This document shows positions 34,824-46,832 of a DNA stretch of 64,000 nt, one piece after another. The position numbers and the translations under genes were made by a program. Every line of letters starts with the position of its first letter. The first letter of the stretch is position 1. The stretch is from the NCBI GenBank assembly GCA_016800925.1, contig JABCPU010000331.1, positions 1 through 64,000 on the forward strand. The letters are read 5' to 3'. Origin of the DNA: Suillus spraguei (taxonomy: Eukaryota; Basidiomycota; Agaricomycetes; Boletales; Suillaceae). The notes under the pieces are model-generated. The model was given only the letters and a program-made list of their open reading frames with translations. It did not search any database and had not been told where the DNA came from.

Positions 34824-34974
34824 GGTTCGTGACTCAGATGATATGATCAGTGAATTTTGAAGAAGAAGATAGGAAGATGACTGGCTTTTATGTGCCGAAT
34901 ATTGTTGTTTGAAATTGTTATTGCGTGGTTGTCTTTGAGCAGCGCCAGCAGATTGCCAGCTAATATGGGAAGCC

Positions 34975-35022
34975 GGATCACCATGCTCTACTTCCAAGGC
35001 TTCCACTTCTCAGAACCTTACT
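34975..35022 (+). repeat. Solo terminal inverted repeat of the 16.7 kb element family
   Basis: About 48 bases match the left end of the element at 16,669: ACCATGCTCTACTTCCAAGG then CTTCCACTTCTCAGAACCTT. No partner end in inverted orientation is visible nearby, so it is a relic or a truncated copy. Confidence 0.7.
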
Positions 35023-35589
35023 ACGTGCAGCATAGGTTATATGCTTTGAGGTCATCGATGTGTAGTTTGGCCTTTTGCTCTCCCCATCGCCACTGTTTAG
35101 CAACGGTGAGTGCTGTTTTAACCATGAACTCAAATGTTATTGTCACGACCTTAGATGTGAAGGGCATTTGGACCTAGTGTTTTGCAAGACCAGTAGTAGC
35201 GTCCAGATTTGCTATCGACTTTCTCACCACGATTGAAATTGTCAGATATAAAGGATGAGACAGTGGCTGGAGGCATTGTGTAATCGCATAAATGATTGTA
35301 TGTGGTAACGTAGTACAGGCCGGTACAAGTAAGAAAGTGCAATTGCTCTGAATTGATGGAGAAAGCTGGTTACTATGGCTATATAAGGTGAGGAAGTGAT
35401 CAAGATATCGTTCACCGTGATCCGATGCAGTTTGACATTCTGCCGAATTCTGCCAGCAGACTTCTGCCAAACCGGCTGGCAGAATGGCGGACTTCTGCCC
35501 ACAACACTACCGTGAGTCCGTGACGGTGACACCATCTGCAGAAATGAACGCTTAACTTACGCGCATTTCGCCCAATCGGCTTTTCAGAT
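35023..35589. other. Intergenic region, nothing recognised
   Basis: A purine/pyrimidine-rich patch with repeated TTCTGCC/GGCAGA motifs (35,438-35,500) is the only notable composition feature. Confidence 0.35.
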
Positions 35590-37725
35590 GTTGCATTGAG
35601 TATCTGTGTAATTAGAGTTTGAACTCTACTCTGAGCTTTTCCTCACCATGGAACGTATTCCCCGTTAGTCTCTGTGCAAAGTGAAAGACATGCCCATTTT
35701 CCCGGATTCTGGTTCTCTCCCAGTATGCCGTTTACTCTTCACTACCATCGGCCGGGGTGCTACGCTGGCTGCAAACACTTGTATGTACTCGCTCGTGATT
35801 TACTTCTTGTTTCTTCAGTTGTGTGAGATATCGGCCTACTGTCTCAGTGTGCGATAGTTCGGTTCACAGACCATCAAATGGCTAGATTCTAGGCGGGCAC
35901 ATCCTGTGCGACGTCCTTTAACTTAAATTCTGATCATTCCGCGTAGGATGAGACTGGGAGATTGGCATGAGCGAGGGTTGACTTTTGATTCCATTTGCAT
36001 TAAGCGAGGTGGGTCTTTTTTCATTCGCAGGATCATGGCTTATCTCGGTGAGCGCTACTGTTTCATTGCTCAAGTTCCGGCTGTGTCGTGGCAGGGTTGG
36101 GGTTCTCGAGTCTCAACTTGCCGCTGGCTTTGTCCGGTCTGACATCAGATTTTCGAGTTCTGTCAGCCTATTCCGCCTCAATAGAACTTATCCTAATCTG
36201 TGGAAAATCTATTTCATGTTTCGTATCTCTTTCGGGACTGATTCTGCGAGCCTGCTGGTCTGTTTCAATGTATTGGACTCATTTGTAACCTCGTGTCATT
36301 CGTTTTGATATCTGCCCGAAGGATGTGCTCATCATCTTGATGTGACAGGTACCAAAATCCCTGTCCATTCCAGGTTTCGTTCGAAGAAGCACTTAGTCCC
36401 ACGTGTATCATTTCCAGGTGGGATTCTTAAGATAATGTATGCTGCCGTTGCGTCTTACCCGAATCAGCTAACACTTTGACCACGCCTGCCGTTGGCATTC
36501 AACCAGAAGTGTATGGCTTCGTTGACACATCTATCCTATTGTCTGAGTTGCATCTGTGCAGTAGAATTTGGGACACGCACAAAAATGAGTCAAGTTGATA
36601 CAGCTACCGATGCTTCACTTACAACCTGGTGAGTGTGTCCCCGTTTTGTCTACACGTCGAGAACTGCGATAACTTCCAAGTAGGTCCCTTTTCATACAAT
36701 TTCCAACCATCTGCTGAATTTTCCCTCACTGCAGGTATTACAAGTGATGCAGGATATACCCACCTTGAGAGATTTCGATTTCTCGCATGCCTTGCTGGCT
36801 TCCTCCCGCGACCAGTTTCTGGAGGCTTCTCACACTAAACTTTAGTTTCATTCGACCCAAATCATAATGCGCTTTCACGTAGATGGTACATAAACATTTG
36901 AAAATGGTCTCTCGATACGAAGAGAATTGTCAGTAACGCATTGTGCTGAGGACACCCCTTCGGTCTGCTCTTCGAAAATATACTGTGTTCACAGTAGCAA
37001 CGGAGGAAATACAATATTAGCAGTCTTGTTATTCGTCTGCTTTTGCAAATAAACACATAGTGTTCCTTCTTGTTCTTACCCTCCACAATGCCGTGCAGTG
37101 TGTACAATGGGCCATGAGCAAAGGTATCCGTTCGAAGGTCGAGCACGGTCCATGCTAGAACCTAGCGTCAATCCTTGACAACCATCACACAAATGCATTT
37201 GCATATGCGGGTTGCAAAGAAAGTCTTCGATCCGCTGTCCACGACGAACGACTTGGATGGAACATAAAGTTGATGTGAAGATGCAAATGTTTTCATGAGT
37301 TGGACTTTGACGAAGCGACGATGCAGCGCAATCGCACGCGCGCGTTTCTGACTACTTTTTCTACCGAGATATTTTGTTAAATGGCGCAGATGCAATTCTG
37401 TTTGGGATCCAGGTAATGAAGACTCGGAGGTACCTCAGGATGAGTCAACATCGTGAGGTAGTCAAGATGTGTTCTTGCGCGTTCAATAGAGTGCGCTCGG
37501 CTTATTTCAGGTTGTCTAGATTAAAGTAAGGTCCTGTGTCGTTTGTGAGTGGAGTATGTGACCGATGTTCGTTTGCGATACTCACGAAAGTCGCCCTGCT
37601 GTTGAATTCATCGACATAGATATCGAGAACTGAAAGGAATGCACAATGAGTCGGAAGACAGGTTTCAGCATCTTCGAGAGCACGTGGTGTGCCGAGGAAG
37701 TTGATGGTGTCGTGCAAGCCGACCT
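35590..37725. repeat. Dispersed repeat family A, long copy 2
   Basis: Collinear with 52,365-53,960 (copy 3); its right third also matches 9,450-10,290. Shared anchors, in order: TTGCATTGAGT with TTTGAACTCT or TTCGAACTCT; CTGTTTCTTCAGTTGT; GCGAGG(T/C)GGGTCTTTT with CATTCGCAGGA; CTCTGTCCATTCCA or CCTGTCCATTCCA; ATCCTATTGTCTGAG; ACACCCCTT(C/T)GGTCTGCTCT. A minus-strand frame (37,741-37,502: DTINFLGTPRALEDAETCLP and onward) is the best-preserved coding trace. The match to the other copies breaks off at about 37,725, where the CASP-derived segment begins. Function and superfamily are unknown. Confidence 0.7.
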
Positions 37726-39790
37726 TTTGTGCGGTCAGCAAACTGCTTGCGATCCAGTACAGATTCCTTCTGGTTGTCGATGATCTCGATACCTTGGGTG
37801 TCCAGCGTCTTTTTCAACTGCTGCAGCTTGATGTCTGCACTGGTTACCTCGTGTCATCCATAAAATTTGATTTACGTACGGCTTGTTGCTTGGCAAGTTC
37901 TGCGTGTGTCTGCGAGCTCGTCCTGTGTGCTTTTGAGGGAGGCTTCAAGTGATGTATGAAGGATCTTTGGAACAAAACATTTGCATGAAGCACAACGTAG
38001 AGACCCAAATTAACGATAAACACACCCTGAATCGAGTCAACTCTTCCAATATCCGTTCATTCTTCGTCGCAAGGAGCACCTCGAGACTCTTGTCGCGCTA
38101 TGAATTGGCTAGGCCCGCATTTGTATTTGGCAGATGCACACCGTCTTCGCCTTCGTCAGGACTTGACCAATCATCATCCAGGTCGAGACCTGCGAATTCA
38201 ACGTACTATCATGAATCGGTATGATGAGAATGACATATGAGGAAAAGGCACACCTTCAGAATCTCTAGTTCTCGCTAATGTCTTTAGCTTTGTCTTGAGA
38301 GCGTCTGCTTCTGCGCGAGCAGAGTCTGCTTCACGAGCCTGTGGCGTGTTTATATTGTTCTCCTGAAGCATGTCTCTCCGGGCTTAAAATGACACCCATC
38401 TTGTCTGAAATCCGTTCCTCTGATCGTGTTGCAGCGCCTCGTGCAACTTCAACGACACCTTCATGTCGCGTGTATTCGCACTCAAGCTCGGAGAGACGAG
38501 TTGTCAATGATCTGATACCGTTGAAATACATGCATGTTAGTTGGGTTGAGAGCATATACACAAGTTAAGATTTAGAAAGAGTGCGCAGAAGGAGAAGGAA
38601 AGAATGAGAAACGGACGTATCGCTCAAAGCTTTCGCTGCCAGTGCACAATGCCTCGATGTCTCCACGGAGTTCTTCCTGTGGAAGAAATCAATGTCGATT
38701 GAATTTCAGACGAGTAACAGATATGAAGAGGTCGTGGCAGATGGTATGAAACAACGGCGAATTGATGAAAAAGAGACAAAACTTACATTCCGCTGTACTA
38801 CGGTCGCGACTCTGCTATTCGCACGTTCCAGGTCGATTATGATCATGTCAACTTCTGCAAGACGAGAGATGATCTCTTGATCTGAGTAGAAGTGTCAGCG
38901 TGCAAGACAAAATGTGCAACGACGAAGTGAAAAGGGCGTACTTGGTCCTCATATAGATAGAGTCCTGTTCCCTGCACTTCAATCAGCACCATGCAACTGC
39001 AAAACACCAACCTAAACAAACAACACGCCACGTACCGCTCCTCGTGATCACGCATATGTTCGTCGTACGCAACACTAATCTCAGACTCTTTACGCGCAAC
39101 AAGCTCATTCATACGCGCCTCCAGCTGTTCGACGCGGCGTTTGGATGCATCAAGAGCGCTACAGGACTACAAAAGCTCACTGTTCTCAGCACGCAACCTG
39201 GCAACTTCAGTTTCCGGTGCATGTACTTCTGTTGATTTGACTCCTTGGTCCTGCGCACGTCTGAGATTGGGAGGGGTGAAGAAGATAGGTGGGACGCACG
39301 ACAGCAGTTTTCGAGTAGAGGATATGGGTCAGGTGCTTCTGCGAGGACCTTGTACATGTCAAGAAAGGGATTCTCTAAAAAATTTGACCGTTTCGTGAGG
39401 TTGTCAATCTCTGTCTGGTATGCTACGCCAGAGTTGAATTGATAGCAGAACACTAAGAATGGATATGCGAACCTTTAGCAGGCCCTTGAACGAGTTCAAC
39501 TTCTTGTCACCTGAAACTCTACAGAATGTTGAGAACTGCTGAAGTATGCACGTGGACCTTTTGTGCGGTCAGCAAGCTGCTTGCAACCCAGTACAGAATC
39601 CAGATTCCTTTTGGTTGTCAACGATCTCGATACCTTGGGTGTCCATCTTTTTCAATTCCTGCAGCTTGGTGTCTGCAATTTTTAGTTCGTGTCATCCACA
39701 TAATTTGATTTGCGTACCCTTTCATGTTGTCAGTGCACCAGAAAAGTTGTGCTCTGCTGCGCTCACAGCCGCGTGACGCGCTTTAGTTCA
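37726..39790 (-). pseudogene. Partial, rearranged copy of the CASP gene
   Basis: This segment is a degraded duplicate of the CASP gene at 22.5-25.6 kb with introns retained, so it arose by DNA duplication rather than retroposition. The main block 37,881-39,790 is collinear with about 23,431-25,600 (from CTTGTTGCTTGGCAAGTTCT to CCACGTGACTGCAGTA) with several deletions. To its left, 37,728-37,880 repeats the 5' region a second time (matching 25,345-25,500 and also 39,555-39,710), giving the order 5'-end fragment, then middle to 5' end. The C-terminal membrane anchor is missing, and frameshifts and stops are frequent. It lies between repeat A copy 2 and repeat B copy 2. Confidence 0.85.
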
Positions 39791-39831
39791 AGTGCAGTAA
39801 ACCACGTGACTGCAGTAAGTATGGGCCTTGG

Positions 39832-40960
39832 TATCAAGCCAAATGGGGAAAGTAGACCTTTAAGTATATGAAAATTACACACGTATGGGATTTCAACGAA
39901 ACTTGAATGAATGTTGGATTCAAATCCAGTGTACCGTGCAAATGCAGCATAGACTAAGACAAAAGATCCGAGGGAGTCGGCGGCGATTGCCAGCTTGCTA
40001 AAATTTCAAACTTGGCAGCTATAAGTTATAACATCCAATAAACTCTCATTCCATTTGAATTTGTACAGTATGTCCATTCAGTATATACAGGGTAGTTATC
40101 AGGTATTTTACTCATGTCTGAATTTATGTGGAGCGAGTTGAGTGTGATGTCTTGACCGCTGCCATTTCTACGTCAGTCAGAATAATGGACACTACAACAA
40201 AAATCAACTTGTCAGTATCAACCAAAAAAGTATGACGTGACGATGGACATACAGGACGTCATAGGAATTGGACGTCATGGGTAGCGGCCCAACCAGAGGG
40301 ACGAATACACGTCCTCCGGGTCCATCCACATTATCGGCGGTTGCGGAATGGCACAGCTCTGAGGCTTTGATGTGCGCACGAAGGAGATCGCGACGGCACT
40401 TCACGACTCCGCACACAGAGCAGCGCGCCTTGATACCAAGGTGAGTAAGGAGATGCCTTGTCAAGCTTCCTTTCTTGAGTGTCTTGGAGCAGCCATCCCA
40501 GGTACAAATTATACTGTTACTTTCCGGACCAGTCGTCCAGTGTCTTCGTAGATGAGCAGATATTGCACGGGTCGTGCCCTCTACATGCATTCCGCAGAGG
40601 ACCCTCTGCAGTTGACATTGATACAGGATAACTGGCTGACCACTTTGATTCACCCGAAAAGTGGTTCCGGGATCTGCATGAGTGATATAGAGAGGCATGT
40701 ATAAGAGTGTGGGTTGTCAAGGGGGAATGCTGGTGTACGGATGTGCTGCATCAGTAACGAGTTGATGTTTGGATATGGGTACCAGACGTACTAGAGTATA
40801 TGCTCCAATCGAGAATCAAGTGATCAAGGTTTTCTGATGTACTTGCCTTTCAATTGCAGGCCCATCTTAAAGCTACCTGGACGAGATGGCATGTTCCACG
40901 CCAATACAAGGGAGGAGATGGGCAACAGGTGACTGGGGTCTGTGGTACAAAGTTTCATAA
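39832..40960. repeat. Dispersed repeat family B, copy 2
   Basis: Collinear with 31,376-32,450. It contains the second zinc-finger gene on the minus strand and ends near the start of the KDZ element region. It directly follows the CASP-derived segment. Confidence 0.75.
40204..40698 (-). CDS. Small C2H2-type zinc-finger protein, paralogue 2 (C-terminal frameshift)
   Basis: A 164-codon frame, homologous over its first ~130 residues to the 31,784 and 54,520 paralogues. All zinc ligands are kept: CQLQRVLCG...LSAHLRRH-equivalent, CTWDGCSKTLKKGSLTRHLLTHLG and CSVCGVVKCRRDLLRAHI. Relative to paralogue 1 one base is missing at about 40,294, so the tail changes from the FVP..WAATHE type to FVPLVGPLPMTSNSYD and runs on for about 25 unrelated residues. 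It may still fold, since the change lies beyond the last finger. Confidence 0.58.
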   Translation of the reverse strand: MPLYITHADPGTTFRVNQSGQPVILYQCQLQRVLCGMHVEGTTRAISAHLRRHWTTGPESNSIICTWDGCSKTLKKGSLTRHLLTHLGIKARCSVCGVVKCRRDLLRAHIKASELCHSATADNVDGPGGRVFVPLVGPLPMTSNSYDVLYVHRHVILFWLILTS

Positions 40961-41352
40961 CGTTAGCCTAGTCACCGTTAACGTATTCATAGCGGCGAAG
41001 TTATGGTGCACCTCAGGCAACACTTTTCGGTGCCTATAAAGGGTCTTTGAGACCCGGTTATTATGTTGTGGGAAACCTATCTGCGAGACCCACCTACCCT
41101 CCGATCTAAAAATAGCTTACATGTAATTTTGCCTCCTGCCCTTCCTGCGTACCTACGGCGCCTCCCGCACTTTGTTTTGTAGGCTCTGGCAGTTCATTTG
41201 TAGGCTCGCGTGGTATGGATAATAGTCTGGTAGGATCGTCTAGTAGGCTCTGGAGGTATCCTTGGTATGTGTCCATTTATGTATCGCATACAAATTAATG
41301 TACTCAGTACAAGTTTTTCTGTAGGCATCGTACGCATGCAGATCTTCTCTCC
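40961..41352. other. Spacer upstream of the KDZ gene; probable element left flank
   Basis: Contains several TAGGCTCTGG or TAGGCTCG motifs (41,181-41,255), which may be subterminal repeats of the transposon, and a GGGTCTTTGAGACCCGG inverted repeat at 41,040-41,056. No definite transposon end or target-site duplication could be identified by eye. Confidence 0.35.
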
Positions 41353-44300
41353 ATGACTCTAACTAACTCCCGGAACACTCGTAAAGCTCAACTCGTATGC
41401 TCTGGCCTCGGGCAACACTTTGTAAGTCCGAGGAAAGCCAGAGACAAGAGGAAAACGCAAACACTCGTGGCATTGCCTGGCGCGGAACTCAAGCGTCGTC
41501 ATCTACTTGCTCAAATGCAACGCCTCATGGATCCTACATCATCCCAAACATTGTGTTCTCCTCGTACCACACTGGGTGGTCCCTCTGGTGAAGCAGACAA
41601 CATGAACACGCACAATTTTGATTTCACAGGCGCTGAAGACCAAATGTCGGAGGAAGTCTCTTCTGATAGGCTCACAGACATAGAGACAAGTCCACGCAAG
41701 CGGCGCATTCTCCCCGATAAATCGACAGATACATTATACGCCAACTGGCAGAAGCTTATACCCACCCTCGTTGACCCGCAATTGAGTTATTATGCTCGAA
41801 CTCTTGGGCAAGCCTTGGAGAAAACTCACGATGTGATCTCAGCATGCGGGACTCACACATGCGCTCATAAAAGGACGAATATGTTGTGTTTATTCTTCGA
41901 TAGCAAGTACTTACATTTTTTCCTATTGCCTAATCTAACGAGTGCAATGTCAACAGGATTTGTATCAATCGACGTACTGAGCTGCGAATGCTCCAGCCTT
42001 GCGCAGGTCCTCCTTCATCATGGGTTATTCCCTACTTCACCTTCACAACCTCGTATGGCAGTCTCAGTGGATCTACTGTCGTTTTATCGAGCACTCTTTG
42101 AGCGTTCTTGTGATGCAATCAACGCTCTGGCATCTGCGCTCAAAACCCACTATTCACGCCGAGGGTTTCAAGTCACTGACGCACGGGTAAGATCTATTTG
42201 TCTTGTATTAATGTTACTAAACTATTTCAGGGTGAACTTGTGCAGGAACCCTTTCGTCGCGGTCTGGGCCATGCCGTACAGTGGTACGATGTCCTACAGG
42301 TCGAAATCGAACGCCAAGTCGACACAGTTCTCCAACAAAGTCGAGACCGTGTGGCCAACCTCCAACCACCCCAACCACCACCACCTCAAAGTTCAGATTC
42401 AATTGTCTTACACCGTGGGCGATGTGCACCACTCCTTGCACAGCGCTGTCCGGCATGTTTTGGCGGCACACTATTCGGCCGACCCATTGAACAAGGTGGA
42501 GACATACATGTCGCTACGGATGGTAATTTCCATCATCGTCACCGGCGTTCTGCGGGTGACTGTCCTCGTTTCTATGAGCCAACTTACTTCCTTTCCAAGC
42601 AATTTGTTGATGCAGTCGGGCGCCGAATCAATGCACAACGTAAGCGACCAGCAAAGGCACACGCGCCCCTTGTCCCTGATGAAGCTATCGACCTATGTGA
42701 GAATGCATACGAAGCTGCCGACGGGAAGAAACAAAAGGCCGCTATGGACAGCTTTGACGACACAGGCATAATGGCGCTTATTTGCCGTCATGATATTCCT
42801 CTTTTTTTTGCTAACATCGATACCCCTGGCGAGCAACAGAAGTACTCTGTTGCGCTGATTGAACACTTGTTCACATTGCTCCCTCCTCAAGCCACGGTCG
42901 TGACTCTCTACGACGTCGGCTGTGTTCTTGCACGGTCCCTTTCAAAGGTACGTACATGATCTTAATTACATTCACTTGCTGATTATACCCAGTTCGAGAT
43001 TCTCCCTCAGGATGTGTTATTGCGCCTGCGCTTCGCAACTACAGCCATGCACGCGTATGGCCATGAATGGGCCTGTCAACTGGTGCACAATCCACGGATG
43101 TGCATTGGCATGGGGTTATCTGACGGCGAGGGGACTGAGCGGTTGTGGTCGCGATTCATTCGCCTGATAGGTGTCGAAAGATCATCATCGGTACGTTACA
43201 TGATATTGTACGCTAACATATATGTACTAATACTTTAATTCACTTAGCGTCAGCGCCGTATTTGGTTAATTGACCGCCAAGCGACTGCGATAGGATCTGA
43301 GATGAAAGATGACCTCGGTGACTGGATTAAACGCCGTTTGAAACGGGGCATCAAGGACCAGGGTTCTGTGGCACTCGATGCTATCAACCGTTGTGAAACA
43401 TCTGTGGAGGACCTACAGGCTCAGTGGGCTGACCAACGACAATCACAACTCTCAATTCGCGCTCGTGAGTAACCATACAATGTGCGCACAACGAGTAGTT
43501 CTGCTAAAGATGTCTTCAGATGCTCCTGCTCGCCTCCGAAAAGAACTTGACACTGTTCTGGCTCTACAATCCGATTTGGATGCCTCTGATCGAGCCTTGC
43601 AGGCTACAAGGACTACGCTAGAGAAGGACGCAGCATCCGGTGATACCCTCGATGTCCTCGAGAGCCTACAGAGGGGCCATGATCGTCTCATGGCCAAAGT
43701 CGAAGCACTGTATTCTTCTCTAAATGTACACGACAGATTTCCCGAGCTCGATGGAGTCAATCTGGACTTCGTCCGTGTACTTCTTATCGCACGCGATCTT
43801 AAGATGAATATTCGGAAGCGCGCTATCGCCAGTTTTTTTGAATGGGATAAGCTCGATCGCGCTGTAGGTGGATCCCAACAAACATTAGGTAAGTCTTCAT
43901 GTCCGACTACTCATCCATTCTAACCTTATTTTTCAGGGACAAAACTTCATCAACACACTCGGAAAGCCATTGCAAAACGGCAACCTGCTCTGATGACGGC
44001 CATCAGAAAATTTAATTCATATTGTGAGCGCCTAGAGTTACTCTACGATCCTGCTTGGAACATCCCGCTTCCCACCGCCCTCCCCACAAAATTAGCTGAG
44101 TTACGTGGTGACCAGACATTAATGCAGGATGTCTGGGTCACACCCTCAATGGGAGAGGTGCCTCGATGGCTGGCAGACTCAGATGTCAGGGATGGAATCC
44201 GCGCCCTTCTCAAACGTGACCGGTGTCGGGAGGAGCAACAACGCTTAGGTATGGAGGCGGACAATTTGTGCCGCTTCTTTGGAGAGGAGCTGACGGCACT

Positions 44301-45609
44301 GGAGCTTTCACTCCGTTTGCCTGAAAGTAAGTTTGCTTCTCAATATTCAATCAATGTTTAAATGTTGAACTTGCTCATTTATAGACAAGCGCTTTGTTGT
44401 TCCATTGCAACAGAAGCGCTCTCATTTCCTCCGCCTTCAGACGCGATGGGCAAATTCGCTAGCATCTTCGGTTCGGTTTACGAGCCGTGCAAAGGAGGCG
44501 CTAGATTGCGCTATAGCCTACTCTGGAGGTCCTCAAAGTACCACTCTTCACTTGGCGAGTGTGACAGTGCAAGACCCTGTTCCAGAGGATGAAGCAGTGT
44601 TGCCTGAGGTAGACGACTTGGCAGAGGTTGAGCCCGAGCAAGCTGCGCTCGCAGACATCCTGGAGGGTGATATTGCTGGAGCAGAGTTCGTTGAGGACGA
44701 AGATATCGTGCATGATATTTGTGCCAACATAGTGTGGGATCCGCCCAAGGTACGTCAATATTGTTGACGCCAACTCTCACTAACATATATGTAGGGTCTC
44801 CTGATTGATGACTTCCGTGCACCATCTCAAGACTCGCATACGATCGTGCCTGGACGTGTAGCCACAAGAACAACGTCATCGACTGGACGCTTCCCCCAGC
44901 AAGTGTTTGAGCCGAGGGATATATCTTTTCTCGCTCGTCCGACTGCATTCCTCAATGATGTATGTATCAATGGCTGTGCCATCCTCCTGCAGATGGACAT
45001 GCCTAACCCAACCGTGGCTATCTTCTCTACACACGATCTGCCTCGCATCCGCTACAATGCCGCAGATGATATACTTTGGCGCAATACATCCTGGACGTGT
45101 TATTGGGAGAAAGATGTATGGGTTCTGCCAATTCATAGGCCAGCTAATGTTGGCCATTGGGTTGTTTGCGTTATATATTTGTCAAGAAAAGAACTTCACC
45201 TCTTTGACAGTCTCGCTGAACAGAAACCGTGGAAACATGACGTGAAAGTAGGTTCATTCTAGCTTTCATGCAATGATGATTTTGATTGCTTTGCAGGATA
45301 TCACGAAACTAGTCTGTCGACTTCTGATGATAGCACGTCAACGAGAGAAGGAGGTACATATTAATCTTGATGGATGGGTAGCTCGCCCATTGACAGTGAG
45401 TTCGGGTGTATCTCCTGTCTCAACCCTCAATTTGACGATTCACGCAGGTTAAATCTCTCCAGACCAATGGATATGATTGCGGCATATGGATTTTAGCAGC
45501 GATGATTGCTGTCCTACGTGGACGGCACATTACGCGACTACAAGAGGATGAAATGAGTGACCTACGACATTATCTACGTGCTCGCGTACTTTCCATACCA
45601 GTATTCTAG
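41353..45609 (+). CDS. KDZ transposase fused to an Ulp1-type SUMO protease domain
   Basis: Eleven exons (41353-41902, 41957-42186, 42231-42947, 42993-43190, 43248-43464, 43520-43888, 43937-44326, 44385-44749, 44795-45247, 45297-45395, 45448-45609) sum to 3,750 bases, an open frame of 1,249 residues. The first part has the CxC cysteine cluster and FVSIDVLSCECSSLAQVLLH then GLFPTSPSQPRMAVSVDLL. The KDZ catalytic region follows: CPACFGG, VATDGNFHHRHRR, TLYDVGC, AYGHEWACQL and SDGEGTERLWSRF. A coiled-coil stretch follows. The C-terminal ~200 residues are an Ulp1 cysteine protease with GHWVVCV (His), LFDSL (Asp) and TNGYDCGIW (catalytic Cys). Intron 1 uses a GC donor. All motifs are intact, so activity is possible. 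KDZ elements are known DNA transposons in basidiomycetes. Cleaving SUMO from host targets is inferred. Confidence 0.88.
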
Positions 45610-46832
45610 CCTGCATGCATGTACCATACCGTTACTACCCTAAGTCTGTACATATTGACCATTGGCAAGCAATCTATCATACTGTCTCCTCCCCGCAAAC
45701 ATATTTGAATTTGCCAACGAGGACAAATCATGATGCGTCAAACAGGCTATCATAGAATATATCTCCCTCAAGTTGGCCATACATCCTAACAAGTATCATT
45801 ATATCGAACACCTATCCAAGAATCTTCTCCCTACCATAAACATCGAGCTTGTGGAATGAATCTGCATCAGCCAGGCCTATCATAGAATATGACTTTCTTC
45901 TTGCTTCTTGCCATATCGTACACTGGCACACAATCATTATATGGTAAGTGTTTCTTCTCCAAACAGCTCCTCTTACATCTCAGAAACATTTCCCAGCTCG
46001 AACATAGCACACCGACAACCAGAAGATATCGTGTCGTAGTACTAGATTCGCCATGAGAACAATGAGCGGAGAGGAGAGTCAATCGGACAAGGTAAGTCCT
46101 AGGTTCATTTCCAATCAGCATTCATGCACTGTCATGCCGCTTTAAGCTCATAACGTATTGTACAGGTTGTCCCACTCATTGCGCCATAGCATACCAAGTA
46201 TCCTTGCTGTCCCGAGATATTTTCATGTCATTTGGTTGGGGCTGATGCCGTGAGTAGTTCGATACTATTGTCAAGGATTTCATGCCAACTCATCTCTTGC
46301 AGTTTGTGTTTCTATGTTAACACAAGGTATATTCTCAATCTTACTGGCTGACAGCCTCGCCGGCATACACTCCAGTAGGTTCACGACCCTCCTGGACCTA
46401 CCGATCCTGCACAACCCTCTCAGACATCCATGACAGGCCCTACCGAAAATACTCCCGGTCAGTCGGCTCCTGAGTCCTGATACTGATTGCATTCTAACTT
46501 GTTATGTAGCATAAAACTTAGTGACCCTGATCGCGAATGTACTAATAGCAAAATACATATAATAATGAGGCTGCGGTGAGTCTTTTCCTCTGGAGCTGCT
46601 CTTCGTATCACTCATACGCCTCTCTCCTCTGCTAAATTTGCTCCCTTCAACATACAAAATAACATTCGCCGGCCTGTCGTATATCTTATTTTGGTGCGTA
46701 AATTTATTTCACTTGTTTTTTGGCTCCTTTGCTCATGCACTGTCCTTCGTGACAGCTACGTTCTTTCAGATACTTGCATCGGTGCGTTATTGCATGCTCA
46801 GAAGTATCCCTCTTTGACAATACTTCTTTAGA
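45610..46832. other. Spacer between the two KDZ-region genes
   Basis: No recognisable protein. Plausible splice signals (GTAAGT at 46,092 after a short open stretch) suggest it may hold 5' leader exons of the downstream gene. A short block (AGGC(C/T)TATCATAGAATAT) occurs twice, at about 45,747 and 45,875. Confidence 0.35.
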
